This document shows positions 17,092-25,516 of a DNA stretch of 64,000 nt, piece by piece. This DNA comes from an uncultured Oscillospiraceae bacterium (GTDB taxonomy: Bacteria > Bacillota > Clostridia > Oscillospirales > Acutalibacteraceae). Where the stretch lies: positions 99,670 through 163,669 of the forward strand of contig UQWL01000005.1 in assembly GCA_900544715.1 (NCBI GenBank). The letters run 5' to 3'. The stretch's first letter is position 1; every line of letters starts with the position of its first letter. The notes under the pieces were generated by a model. It ran no database searches. It was not told where the DNA came from and worked only from the letters and a program-made list of their open reading frames with translations. The position numbers and the translations under genes are program-made.

Positions 17092-17697
17092 TTACCGGCC
17101 GCCGCCCCAGAAAATATAGTCCGATACCAGCACAGCACGCACGGGCGCTCCGTCCCGGCCCGCAATTTTCACCGGCGGAGCGATCAAAAAATAATCTCCC
17201 GGCGCCGCTTCTTCCAGATACAGGCCCTCCAGCACCGCAATATTCTCCTGCAAGAGCGCACGGTGCGGACGAGCCTGGTTTCCGGGGCAGCCGACCGACT
17301 GCGCATCCGTCCCAATCAAACGCACGCCGAGCATGGCCAGTTCATCGCCCGCGCTCTCCAAAAAATAGGCGCTGCCGCCGCTTTTGAACAGCACGCGTTC
17401 ACAGCCAGGCTTCACCAGCGCATCAATCTGCTCGCCTGTCACCGGCCCCGGCCCAATCTCCAGCACGGTGCAGGGGCCGATAAAACACTCCAGCGGCACT
17501 TCTGAAATGCTTTTGCCCCCTTCGATGAAGTGCATCGGCGCATCCGCATGCGTGCCCGTATGCAGGCAGGCATACAGAGCGGATAGATTGCACGCATCTC
17601 CATTTGCAATCCGGCTGAGCACATGCAGGCGCGGCTCCGGGTCGCCCGGATAAACCGGCGCTGTGAGCAAATCGGAAGAGATATCGATCAGGTTCAT
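17092..17697 (-). CDS. Cyclase-family protein (kynurenine formamidase-like metal hydrolase)
   Basis: 201 aa. The family metal-binding motif HTGTHADAPMHF is present, with the early VYPGDPEP turn and a later IGTDAQSVG block. Members are metal-dependent hydrolases such as arylformamidase, and many are uncharacterised. The ATG at 17697 follows AGGAGGCG. No tryptophan-catabolism genes are nearby, so the specific substrate is not assigned. Confidence 0.9.
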   Translation of the reverse strand: MNLIDISSDLLTAPVYPGDPEPRLHVLSRIANGDACNLSALYACLHTGTHADAPMHFIEGGKSISEVPLECFIGPCTVLEIGPGPVTGEQIDALVKPGCERVLFKSGGSAYFLESAGDELAMLGVRLIGTDAQSVGCPGNQARPHRALLQENIAVLEGLYLEEAAPGDYFLIAPPVKIAGRDGAPVRAVLVSDYIFWGGGR

Positions 17698-17724
17698 AAG
17701 GAACGCCTCCTATCCTTTTCTTTA

Positions 17725-17762
17725 CAAAAAAGGCGGAGAAGCGCATGAAGCGCCCTCCGCCT
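17725..17762 (-). terminator. Intrinsic terminator of the ABC exporter operon
   Basis: Minus-strand stem AGGCGGAG/CTCCGCCT (17755-17762 with 17731-17738), inner GCGC pairing, then TTTTTTG. It lies just after the permease stop. Confidence 0.9.
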
Positions 17763-17771
17763 GATTCCATC

Positions 17772-18593
17772 TTATTTGATATTGATTTTTGTTTTCATCA
17801 ATGCGTTGGTGCCCACAAACAGGCCGGAGGCAATCAAAAGCTCGATGACAAAGCCCGCGATGCCGATGACCATCCCCTCCTGCGCCCCCTTGGCCGCCAT
17901 GCTGGTGGAGAAGGAAAAAACGATTTTGCCCGCAGTGTCAATCACAACGGTCAGTGGGACGTAGGTGGTCGCCACATACAGAAGAACCTGCATCACAATA
18001 TAGATCAGGAAAAAGACCGCCAGCGCCGTAAAAATCCCAAACCGCTGAAACGGGCGAATATTCGCCACAGTTACGGCAAAAAACACGGCGGATACGAACA
18101 CCGCGATTTGGATAAACATGCCCACCGCCGTGACGGCAAGCGCCTTCCCGATCGCCTGCATGGAGGGCAGGCCTACCGTGGCCATCATCATATCCATCAC
18201 GCTGCCGACCTCTTCGCCGATGGAGGACTGCACATAGGCAAACACGATAAAAAACGTTGCGATCATGAAAATATAGCTGAGCAGCACCCAAATAAAGGAG
18301 ACGATCGCTTTGGAGGCGAGCAGCGCGCTGCTTTTGACCGGCAGCGTATAGCTGAGATAGCCTTCCGCCCCGTAAAGCGTCCGATTAAAATTGGTAACCA
18401 CCGCCACCAGGGTAATCACCACGCAGATCAGCCCGATGATAATCAGGGCGATCGAGCCGATCACGCCGACCCACGTTACCTTCACTGCATAGGAGAGCAG
18501 CATTGCGGCAAGCGCAACCGCGGCGGCGATATAAATATTCATCACGGAATGGGCGCTCGACTTAAACTCATTTTTAATTAATTTCCCAAGCAT
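17772..18593 (-). CDS. ABC-2-type transporter permease
   Basis: 273 aa with about six membrane segments, including an N-terminal segment after the LIKNEFKSSAHSVM amphipathic start and a terminal helix before MKTKINIK. No family signature beyond ABC-2 permease character is visible. It overlaps the upstream ATPase gene by 20 nt, so the two are translationally coupled and form one exporter. Likely substrate classes for such pairs are lipids, peptides or antibiotics; none is indicated. Confidence 0.88.
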   Translation of the reverse strand: MLGKLIKNEFKSSAHSVMNIYIAAAVALAAMLLSYAVKVTWVGVIGSIALIIIGLICVVITLVAVVTNFNRTLYGAEGYLSYTLPVKSSALLASKAIVSFIWVLLSYIFMIATFFIVFAYVQSSIGEEVGSVMDMMMATVGLPSMQAIGKALAVTAVGMFIQIAVFVSAVFFAVTVANIRPFQRFGIFTALAVFFLIYIVMQVLLYVATTYVPLTVVIDTAGKIVFSFSTSMAAKGAQEGMVIGIAGFVIELLIASGLFVGTNALMKTKINIK

Positions 18594-19284
18594 AAGCGAA
18601 CACCTCCTTAAACGTTTCCTCCAGCGTTTTGCCGGAGGCGTGAATCTCCTCCACCGCAGTGTTGACCAGCACTTTCCCGTTGCCGATCATCAGCGCGCGG
18701 TCAAAAATGCGCTCCAGATCGTTGATCAGGTGCGTGGAAAGGATGATGGAGGCATCCTCCGCATAGTTCTTCATAATAAAATCCAAAATAAACGCGCGGG
18801 CAGCAGGGTCCACGCCGCCAAGCGGCTCATCGAGCAGGTAGAGCCTCGCCTTGCGGCACATCACCAGCACCAGCTGCAACTTTTCCTGCATACCTTTGGA
18901 CATGGATTTGATCTTCTGCTTCATCGGCAGGCGGAAGCTGTTGATCATGGAAACCGCCTTTGCCTTGTCAAAATCCGCGTAAAAATCGGCAAAATAGTTC
19001 ACGGCATCCACAGGGCGCATCCAGTCTGCCAGATAGGTTTTTTCCGGCAGATAAGCGACGATACTCTTCGTGTACGGGTCCGGGCTGTGGCCGTCAATTT
19101 TCACGCTGCCTTCGTAATCATTAATCAGGCCGGTCATAATTTTAATCAGCGAGGTTTTCCCGCTGCCGTTCGGGCCGAGCAGCCCGATGATATTGCCCCC
19201 CTCAAACGAGACGGAAATATCCTCCAGCACCTTGTTTTTTCCATAGGATTTCGACAGGTGCTCTATGTCGATCAGGTTCGCCAT
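18574..19284 (-). CDS. ABC transporter ATP-binding protein
   Basis: 236 aa. Walker A is LLGPNGSGKTSLIKI, the signature is degenerate (SMSKGMQEKLQLV), Walker B is LYLLDEPLGGVD, and the H-loop is STHLINDLERI. This pattern with 'SKGMQEKL' is typical of the small clostridial ABC-2 exporters (YtrB/BcrA-like). It starts at an ATG with AAGGAGG upstream and is first in a two-gene operon with the permease. Confidence 0.95.
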   Translation of the reverse strand: MANLIDIEHLSKSYGKNKVLEDISVSFEGGNIIGLLGPNGSGKTSLIKIMTGLINDYEGSVKIDGHSPDPYTKSIVAYLPEKTYLADWMRPVDAVNYFADFYADFDKAKAVSMINSFRLPMKQKIKSMSKGMQEKLQLVLVMCRKARLYLLDEPLGGVDPAARAFILDFIMKNYAEDASIILSTHLINDLERIFDRALMIGNGKVLVNTAVEEIHASGKTLEETFKEVFAYAWEIN

Positions 19285-19320
19285 GTTGCAGCCTCCTTCA
19301 GGCGTGTTCCGTTTTCTTCC

Positions 19321-19348
19321 ATCATAAAGGATTGAAGCCCAAAGTCAA
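19321..19348 (-). promoter_or_regulatory. Promoter of the ABC exporter operon
   Basis: TTGACT (19343-19348), 16-bp spacer, TATGAT (19321-19326) on the minus strand, 36 bp before the ATPase start. Confidence 0.65.
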
Positions 19349-19859
19349 TAGACAATTTGTAAATTGTGAACATGAAAAAGCAAAAAAGAGCCGTCCCCTT
19401 TTTCGTCATCCTCACGCACCGGTTTGCGCCGCCACAAATAATCTGGCGCGAAAGGCCTTGCTTTCGGCATCGCCTGACCGCGCATATAGGACGCATCAAA
19501 TGTTACAGACAAATTGTTAGTCTTTCTTTAAACATATTATTTTGATACCCATCGCTTTTGGGCAGATTATGCTCAATAGAATTTATTACTCTTTTTCCAG
19601 TATATTGTTTACTTATATTGTTAATTATGATAAGTTTAAATAGGGGAAATTATTGTTTTACAATATCATTTTTTCTATTTACGGATTTGAACAATTCCTT
19701 TTTTATTCGAAATCAGGGAATACATGGGAACGAAATTCCAAGCCATAGAAAGGCTGGTGAGTCCAATGTGGAAATAACGGCAGGCCCCGAGACGGAATGA
19801 TTTTAACAACACTTATTGCATGAAGAAACAGGAACGAGAATTCAGAAAGGAGAAGCACT
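19349..19859. other. Long AT-rich intergenic region upstream of the secreted peptidase gene
   Basis: About 510 bp without a supported gene. It becomes clearly AT-richer after 19500. It contains TTGTTT and TATGAT-like boxes (19608-19634) with a poor 15-bp spacer, too far from the peptidase start to be assigned. The shift in base composition marks the left edge of the accessory stretch 19.5-23.1 kb. Confidence 0.4.
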
Positions 19860-20801
19860 ATGAAAACAACAATAAAACGCTTATTTGCGCTTGCCCTGAT
19901 CGGATGCTCCATCTTCAGCCTTGCTTTCTCCGTCAGCGCGTCGGATGCGACCGGCGCAATGAACGGTGCTATGAGGGGCGACGCGACAAGCGTGGGAGCG
20001 GACGAATCGCTTGCCGAACAGGTGGAGAAGCTTTTACCCAACAGTTCACCGGAACAACGCCTGCGGCTCCTTGAGAAAGCTGCCGTGGTTGGCCTGGATT
20101 CTGCAGACCTTGCAAACGTCACCCTCTCGACAGCGGAACAGGCGATCCTGAATGGCAGCGCATCCATTGAAAAGCCAGTGGTTCTCACAGATCAAAAAGC
20201 CATCTTAACAGCCCCCGGCATAGGGACTAGGGCAACCACTATCGTTGCAGGCGTTGCAATGCCCGATTATGCACTGTGGCCGAAAATTTATAAGCAAGAG
20301 AGATCTGACTGGTGCAGCGCCGCAACCATTCAAACTGTTTTGAAGTACATTGGAGCGGCCTCTCCTGCGCAATCGACGATCATGAATTACTGGAAAAGCA
20401 TCGGGTATACATATCCGGACTTGCCACTGGTGAGAAATTATTTAAATGCCCGTTTGCCGTCGGGCTACCAATCTTACTATCAAGAAATCTATGCCGGAAA
20501 CCAAACCACATTTAATATGTGCCTGAAATGGGATGTTGAGAATTATCAGCCCATGGTTATTCTTATGAGAAACAATACGACCTCAACAGTAAACTGGCCA
20601 TATAAAACAACCGGACACTTCTGCATCTGCAGCGGACTGCTGACATGGGCCAACAATCAATATTTCATGGGGGATCCCTATTACTTCTCCGATTACGTCC
20701 CCGGCGCCGGAAATGCGGGCGACCATAATAAAACCTGGGAAAAGCTCAATAAAGTTATTAATAACAGGTTCGGAACAGGGCAAGAACGGTTTGTCTGGTA
20801 G
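19860..20801 (+). CDS. Secreted C39-like (papain-fold) cysteine peptidase
   Basis: 313 aa. It has a signal peptide (about 1-28, ending SVSA), a poorly conserved propeptide-like region, and a C-terminal papain-like domain. Catalytic candidates are Cys in SDWCSAATIQTVL, His in TTGHFCICSG and Asp in FMGDPYYF, the order used by the Peptidase_C39_2 family. It may be a true peptidase or a related amidase; the target is unknown. The ATG follows AGAAAGGAG. Base composition is lower in GC than in the flanking core genes. Confidence 0.82.
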   Translation: MKTTIKRLFALALIGCSIFSLAFSVSASDATGAMNGAMRGDATSVGADESLAEQVEKLLPNSSPEQRLRLLEKAAVVGLDSADLANVTLSTAEQAILNGSASIEKPVVLTDQKAILTAPGIGTRATTIVAGVAMPDYALWPKIYKQERSDWCSAATIQTVLKYIGAASPAQSTIMNYWKSIGYTYPDLPLVRNYLNARLPSGYQSYYQEIYAGNQTTFNMCLKWDVENYQPMVILMRNNTTSTVNWPYKTTGHFCICSGLLTWANNQYFMGDPYYFSDYVPGAGNAGDHNKTWEKLNKVINNRFGTGQERFVW

Positions 20802-20823
20802 AATAACGGCTAGCTAGGAATGA

Positions 20824-20875
20824 CGCCTCGTCTGGCTAAACTAAAAAACACGACCTATTACAACCAGACGAGGCG
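20824..20875. repeat. 12-bp perfect inverted repeat upstream of the lipoprotein gene
   Basis: CGCCTCGTCTGG (20824-20835) and CCAGACGAGGCG (20864-20875) with a 28-nt loop. It lies between the peptidase stop and the lipoprotein start, ending 23 bp before the ATG. No U-run follows, so it is more likely an mRNA structure or protein site than a terminator. Confidence 0.75.
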
Positions 20876-20898
20876 CTATGACAATGAGAGGATTCATC

Positions 20899-22221
20899 AT
20901 GAAAAAAGTAGCTTGTACACTTCTCATCTTTTTACTTATGTTTCTCTTTGGTTGTTCTAACACATCAAAAACGCCGGAGCATGAACAATCCACAATAGCC
21001 CAAACAAATGAGGGCTTCCAGAACCAACGCATTATATTGCCAAACAGTAACACATTCCGTTTGAATTGGGATTCAGTCTTTCAAGATGCACTTACAAAAA
21101 GCAACAGCAGCTTTGTCATTATGGATAAGATCGGGAAACAGTATTGGGGGATAAAATCAAAATATAACGCAGTAAGGCAAGAAATAGATGACGAAGAATT
21201 ACTGGTAGAAGCTGATTCAAACAAGGAGACGTCTTTAACATATCCTGCCAACTTCCCTTATTGGAGTGTTGGGTCAGGAACTTATGTCATATTGAGAGAC
21301 CGATATTTATATGAATGGAGAAGCTATACTTCTCAATTTGAAGAAGAATACGGGCATGATATGAAGCTGACACGAATCGATTGTAGTACCGGCAAGGTAG
21401 AAGTAATGGACGAGTTTCAGTTAAATTCCCCCCTCTTTTATCTCTGCAAAATGGATGAAGAACGGTTTCTGTCCTACTATGTCGTGAAGGCGCCATCAGA
21501 AAAAAACGAATATGCAACCTTAACAGTCGCCACAATTTACAATCTGGACGGAACAAAAAAAGAGATCATTCGTGAAAAGTATGAAAATGACGTGGATTGG
21601 ACGGATAGCGAAGGCACGTTGATTGAGCGCTTCGCCGTGAAAGACGGTGAGATTTACGGCTTTGGCCGCCGCCGGATTTCCGGCGCGTACAAGTTTTTTC
21701 TCTATCACTATGATCATAATGGAAAATTACTGGAAACGGAGGCGGTACCGGGATTTGAAAACATCATTGGCGCGGAACAGCCCCTGGTATTTTTGCTGGT
21801 CGGCGATTATATTGTTTTTCGCACCTACGAAAGCCTGACGAGTTACATTTGCAAACGAACGTCAAACGGAACGGAATTGATCATGAAAGGGGCAGACGGA
21901 AATGTTTCCTATGCGATTTCCACAATCAATTCAGGAGCACAAAGCAGCACTTATATTTTCTTTATCGAAAGCAATGTGAATGACGACGGCACCTTGAAAG
22001 AAAAGGAAAGTCCTCTCTATGCGATTGATGTTGAAAGCGGTAAAATAAAAAAGGCCAACTTCCCTGTCCCCCTGAAAAATCCTTATTTTGTTGAACTGCA
22101 GGCATTATCAAACGGAAACTTATTGGCCACCTATTGCGAGGACAAATATGATGTTTTGAAACAGAAGCAATTCCTGTTGCCTTGTGACAAGCTCCATGCG
22201 CTTTTTGATCAGATTTCTTAA
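20899..22221 (+). CDS. Lipoprotein of unknown function
   Basis: 440 aa. It starts MKKVACTLLIFLLMFLFGC, a type II signal peptide with lipobox LFGC. The rest is polar and beta-rich with repeated aromatic/acidic strands (for example YVILRDRYLYEWRSYT, LFYLCKMDEERFLSYY, YAIDVESGKIKKAN), suggesting a beta-propeller-like extracellular domain (inference). The ATG at 20899 follows GAGAGGA. Its neighbour is a secreted peptidase. No family was recognised. Confidence 0.8.
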   Translation: MKKVACTLLIFLLMFLFGCSNTSKTPEHEQSTIAQTNEGFQNQRIILPNSNTFRLNWDSVFQDALTKSNSSFVIMDKIGKQYWGIKSKYNAVRQEIDDEELLVEADSNKETSLTYPANFPYWSVGSGTYVILRDRYLYEWRSYTSQFEEEYGHDMKLTRIDCSTGKVEVMDEFQLNSPLFYLCKMDEERFLSYYVVKAPSEKNEYATLTVATIYNLDGTKKEIIREKYENDVDWTDSEGTLIERFAVKDGEIYGFGRRRISGAYKFFLYHYDHNGKLLETEAVPGFENIIGAEQPLVFLLVGDYIVFRTYESLTSYICKRTSNGTELIMKGADGNVSYAISTINSGAQSSTYIFFIESNVNDDGTLKEKESPLYAIDVESGKIKKANFPVPLKNPYFVELQALSNGNLLATYCEDKYDVLKQKQFLLPCDKLHALFDQIS

Positions 22222-22579
22222 ACTGGTATTCCTCTAAGCGACGTAAACGTGGATTGATATTTATGGACTGGTAGGTAGCATCAACGCGCATCTGATAAAA
22301 ACATGAAGCTGTGTTTCAAAAGCATCCCAAGAAACAAAAAAAGACATATCCATGAATGAATATGATTAAATTGATAAATTCCCCATTGCCTCTTCCCATA
22401 TGAGAAGGGGCGAGGGGGAATCTTTTTCCGCATGAAAGCAAAGGCACGAAAGCCTCTAACAGGCTGATGATTAAATATCAGTTCTTTGGGAGAGTCAGCG
22501 GCCTCAGCTCTGCTTTTGTTTTCGCCTGCGGCATGCACACTACTCACCGCAGGCCTGCATCCATATGGATTCGCTCCTG
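22222..22579. other. Intergenic region between convergent genes
   Basis: About 360 bp with no supported gene. An imperfect hairpin CCCC...GGGG (22381-22416) followed by AATCTTTTT may terminate the lipoprotein transcript on the plus strand. Nothing else was recognised. Confidence 0.4.
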
Positions 22580-23125
22580 TCAGCAGAAACAGAATTGCCG
22601 TATGATTCCCTGTGACATATAATCAGCCATTTTCAAAGCTTCTGCCTCGATACTGTCAAACACCTGAATATCTTCCGCATACTTTCCGTTCAAACGCAGC
22701 ACGGCTTCTTTCTCCGTCATTTCCAGATGATCATACAGCAATGCCTTCCATCTGGCTTCATGCCAGCAAGGATTGATCTCTGACAAAAATTTTGCAATTT
22801 GGTCCGCATTCGCGTACCAAGCTCTGCGCGCCGCCTCTGCTTTCGCGGCTTCCTGGCTTTTTGCGGCATTTACCAAATCCGCCGCAATCAGCAAATGCTG
22901 CGTGAAAAGATTTTTAAAACAATCGGAAACTTCTTCTCCATAAAACGGCGTAAGCGCCTGCGCAAAATCACCCGGATTTTCGAGCAATCGTTTTGTAACC
23001 GGCTCTAAATCGCCCAAATCAGCCGCAGTACTGATGATAAAAAAACGGGTCCAATATACGTGCTGTTCCCAAAGCTTTCGCATCTGGTTCATCAGGCACA
23101 CCTGCCGCTGGGTATATTCACACAT
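22580..23125 (-). CDS. Conserved clostridial helical protein of unknown function
   Basis: 181 aa, all-helical by inspection. It starts MCEYTQRQVCLMNQMRKL, then LWEQHVYWTRFFIIS, LLENPGDFAQALTPFYG, FTQHLLIAADLVNAA, and INPCWHEARWKALLYDHLE. I recall this pattern from small Bacillota proteins sometimes labelled 'acetylglutamate kinase', but no kinase motif is present, so that label should not be trusted. Several conserved His residues (EQHVYWTR, TQHLL, YDHLE) suggest a metal-binding bundle (inference). The ATG follows AGGAGGG. Confidence 0.75.
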   Translation of the reverse strand: MCEYTQRQVCLMNQMRKLWEQHVYWTRFFIISTAADLGDLEPVTKRLLENPGDFAQALTPFYGEEVSDCFKNLFTQHLLIAADLVNAAKSQEAAKAEAARRAWYANADQIAKFLSEINPCWHEARWKALLYDHLEMTEKEAVLRLNGKYAEDIQVFDSIEAEALKMADYMSQGIIRQFCFC

Positions 23126-23393
23126 GATTTCCCTCCTAATCTGAATTACAACGATCTATATCAGATTATTCAAAGAAGTACGGAGCCGTTCCTGCGGCTC
23201 AATAAAACGCTTCGGCCATCATTTGTGATTTCATGCGCTTGTAGTCGCCAAAGAGGATTTCAAAGTTCATCATTATTTTGCTGCTTTTGTCGGGCTGCGG
23301 TGCGCTGCCCTGTTCGACCAACCCGCCCTCGAATAGAAGGCGTTTTTTTACATCCTATATTCCTATATCCCCAAACGATCCATACAAATGATA

Positions 23394-23441
23394 AATCCGA
23401 ACCCGTTCCCGATTGGGGAAAGGTTCGGATTGTTTTGATTT
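23394..23441 (+). terminator. Strong hairpin, possible terminator
   Basis: AATCCGAACC (23394-23403) pairs with GGTTCGGATT (23422-23431), with inner TTCCC/GGGAA, followed by GTTTTGATTT on the plus strand. No plus-strand gene ends nearby. It could act as a backstop for the tmRNA transcript on the minus strand (TTTATCATTTG follows there). The surrounding interval 23126-23490 has no gene. Confidence 0.5.
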
Positions 23442-23490
23442 GGAAAGGGGATACAAAAAAAATCGGCCGCAGGCAGGCTGCTTGTCTGGG

Positions 23491-23529
23491 CAAAAGAAAA
23501 CCTGCGGCGCGTAAAGTGCGCACCGCAGG
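23491..23529 (-). terminator. Intrinsic terminator of ssrA
   Basis: Minus-strand stem CCTGCGG/CCGCAGG, with further GCGC pairing around a small bulge, then TTTTCTTTTG. It begins four bases after the tmRNA CCA end. Confidence 0.88.
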
Positions 23530-23532
23530 GTG

Positions 23533-23881
23533 TGGTGGAGATGGCGGGAGTCGAACCCGCGTCCGAAAGCTCATCCGCACAACTTTCTACGAGCGTATCC
23601 GGTCTACTAGGATTCCCCTCAGCGCCCGCCGTCCGGCAGGCTGACGCTTACGGTAGCCTCCAAGTCATGACAGGGGCGGAGGCCAGCCCCTGTTCACGTT
23701 TCCTGCTAATCGACGCCCAAATCTAAGCCGCAGGACTCAAAGACAGGACGCAGGCTTAAGCAGCCTGTAACGAAACTTTATTGTTGTCGTTTAATTTTAA
23801 AAGGTTGCGGCTTTTCAAGCGGTTCCGCGCCGCTGCTCGCTTATCGTGTTTCAAAACCCCCGTCGAAATCCTTTCATCCCC
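23533..23881 (-). ncRNA. ssrA: tmRNA (transfer-messenger RNA)
   Basis: About 349 nt. The 5' end GGGGATGAAAGG (from 23881) pairs with the 3' CATCTCC before an encoded CCA (23533-23535). The TTTCGACGGGGG element and the T-arm GCGGGTTCGACTCCCGC are diagnostic. The tag frame, aligned on AAACGAC, reads TTA AAC GAC AAC AAT AAA GTT TCG TTA CAG GCT GCT TAA (23794-23756), i.e. LNDNNKVSLQAA. A Leu resume codon is unusual; Ala or Gly is commoner. tmRNA with SmpB rescues stalled ribosomes and tags the products for proteolysis. smpB lies immediately upstream. Confidence 0.97.
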
Positions 23882-23965
23882 TTATTAATAATAGTCATCC
23901 TGTTCGGCAAACAACCGTTTCATGCAGTCCGGCTCAGCCAATGACGGAAAAGGCATCGCCCTCTT

Positions 23966-24439
23966 TCATCGCTGCCGCTCCTTGAGGGAGCGCTGGATAT
24001 CGCGCGCCGCATCCTTGCGGGCCATGGCTTCGCGCTTATCGTAATTCTTTTTGCCCTTGCAGAGCCCCACCTGAATTTTCACCCGCCCCTTTTTAAAATA
24101 GGCGGAGAGCGGAATCAGCGCATAGCCCTGCTGCTTTGTCAGGCCGTAAAGGCGGCTGATCTCCCGCTTGTGCATCAAGAGCCTGCGCACACGCATGGGG
24201 TCGCGGTTAAAGATATTCCCCTGCTCATAGGGGCTTACGTGCATGCCGTTGACAAACATCTCGCCATCCTTGACGGAGCACCAGGCATCCTTCAGGTTGA
24301 CGCGCCCCTGCCGTACGGATTTGACCTCCGTGCCAAACAGCTCAATGCCGGCCTCCGCGCTCTCGATGACAAAATAGTCGTGAAAGGCCTTTTTGTTGGT
24401 TGCAATCGTCTGCAATTCACTTTTCTGCGTTGTTCCCAC
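23966..24439 (-). CDS. smpB: SsrA-binding protein SmpB
   Basis: 157 aa. The conserved core reads FHDYFVIESAEAGIELFGTEVKSVR, the central block includes KDAWCSVKDGEMFVNGMHVSPY, and the basic tail is KGKKNYDKREAMARKDAARD. SmpB binds the tRNA-like part of tmRNA and is needed for trans-translation. The partner RNA gene is 85 bp downstream on the same strand. Confidence 0.98.
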   Translation of the reverse strand: MGTTQKSELQTIATNKKAFHDYFVIESAEAGIELFGTEVKSVRQGRVNLKDAWCSVKDGEMFVNGMHVSPYEQGNIFNRDPMRVRRLLMHKREISRLYGLTKQQGYALIPLSAYFKKGRVKIQVGLCKGKKNYDKREAMARKDAARDIQRSLKERQR

Positions 24440-24482
24440 GGCCTTTCACCCCCTTCTGCCCAGATCGCCGGCCGGATAATGG

Positions 24483-24510
24483 ATTATATCACATGAAAAA
24501 AAATTGTCAA
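24483..24510 (-). promoter_or_regulatory. Promoter of smpB
   Basis: TTGACA (24505-24510), 16-bp spacer, TATAAT (24483-24488) on the minus strand. Confidence 0.8.
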
Positions 24511-24543
24511 GCAAAAGAAGGCGAACAATGTCTTCCATCTGCT

Positions 24544-25152
24544 TTAAATGACCTGCCTGCCCTCCAGCGCGCGGGAGAGGGTCACTTCGTCCGCATATTC
24601 CAAATCCGCGCCCACCGGCACGCCGTAGGCCAGGCGGGTCACCTTGATGCCCATCGGTTTTAACAGGCGGGAGATGTACATGGCCGTCGCCTCCCCCTCC
24701 ACAGTCGGGTTCGTCGCCATGATAACCTCGTCCACCTCTTCCTCCCCGCCGCCGAGCCGTGCCAGCAGCTCCTTAATGGCGAGCTGATCCGGCCCGACGC
24801 CGTTCATGGGGGAGATTGCGCCATGCAGCACATGGTAGGTGCCCTCGTATTCATGCGTGCGCTCAATGGCGAGCACATCGCGCGGATCCTCCACCACGCA
24901 GATTTTTGACTTATCCCGCGCGGGATTGCCGCAGACGGTGCAAAGCTCCGCATCCGTCAGATTGCAGCAGATTTTGCAGCGGTGTATTTTTTGATGCGCA
25001 TCCAAGATCGCCTGCGCAAAGCCCTTTGCCTCCGTGTCGGACAGGCCGAGCACATAAAAGGCAAGCCGCTGCGCGCTCTTGCGCCCGATGCCGGGCATGC
25101 GCTCAAATTGCTCAATCAGCCGCGAAAGCGCGGCTACCTGATACCCTGCCAT
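24544..25152 (-). CDS. recR: Recombination protein RecR
   Basis: 202 aa. The helix-hairpin-helix start MPGIGRKSAQRLAFY, the C4 zinc finger (CKICCNLTDAELCTVC), the Toprim domain (ICVVEDPRDVLAIE..GTYHVLHG) and the LARLAYGVPVGADLEYADEVTL-type C-terminal region are all present. RecR with RecO loads RecA at gaps. It follows ybaB by three bases in the conserved dnaX-ybaB-recR group. Confidence 0.98.
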   Translation of the reverse strand: MAGYQVAALSRLIEQFERMPGIGRKSAQRLAFYVLGLSDTEAKGFAQAILDAHQKIHRCKICCNLTDAELCTVCGNPARDKSKICVVEDPRDVLAIERTHEYEGTYHVLHGAISPMNGVGPDQLAIKELLARLGGGEEEVDEVIMATNPTVEGEATAMYISRLLKPMGIKVTRLAYGVPVGADLEYADEVTLSRALEGRQVI

Positions 25153-25155
25153 CGC

Positions 25156-25500
25156 TTAAAACAGGCCTCCCGGCATACCGGGGATATTCAGCCCACCGGT
25201 GATCTTGCCCATCTCGCGCTCCGAGGTTTCATCCGCCTTGCGCATCGCCTCATTGATGGAGGCGATCAGCAGATCCTGCAGCATCTCGATATCCTCCGGA
25301 TCCACGATCTCCGGCTGCATGTCGATTTTGACCACCTCATGTTTGCCGTTGACCGTTACCTCGACCGCTCCGCCGCCCGCGCCCGCAGTATATTCGGCGT
25401 TTTCGCATTCCTCCTGAACGCGCGCCATCTCCTCCTGCATCTTCTGAATCTGCTTCATCATATTGCCGTTGTTGCCGGCATTCGGAATTCTTGCTTTCAT
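25156..25500 (-). CDS. YbaB/EbfC nucleoid-associated protein
   Basis: 114 aa. It is rich in Met and Gln at the N-terminus (NNGNMMKQIQKMQEEMARVQEE) and has the conserved GGGAVEVTVNGKHEVVKIDM core and EMLQDLLIASINEAM helix. These proteins form dimers that bind DNA non-specifically. The ATG at 25500 follows GGAGGAAG; a TTG at 25515 is in frame but lacks a site. Confidence 0.95.
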   Translation of the reverse strand: MKARIPNAGNNGNMMKQIQKMQEEMARVQEECENAEYTAGAGGGAVEVTVNGKHEVVKIDMQPEIVDPEDIEMLQDLLIASINEAMRKADETSEREMGKITGGLNIPGMPGGLF

Positions 25501-25516
25501 CTGATCTTCCTCCAAA

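Noticed and set aside
23060..23644. 194-codon plus-strand frame running into the tmRNA gene
   Set aside because: It overlaps the start of a real minus-strand gene and the 3' end of ssrA; no initiation signal.
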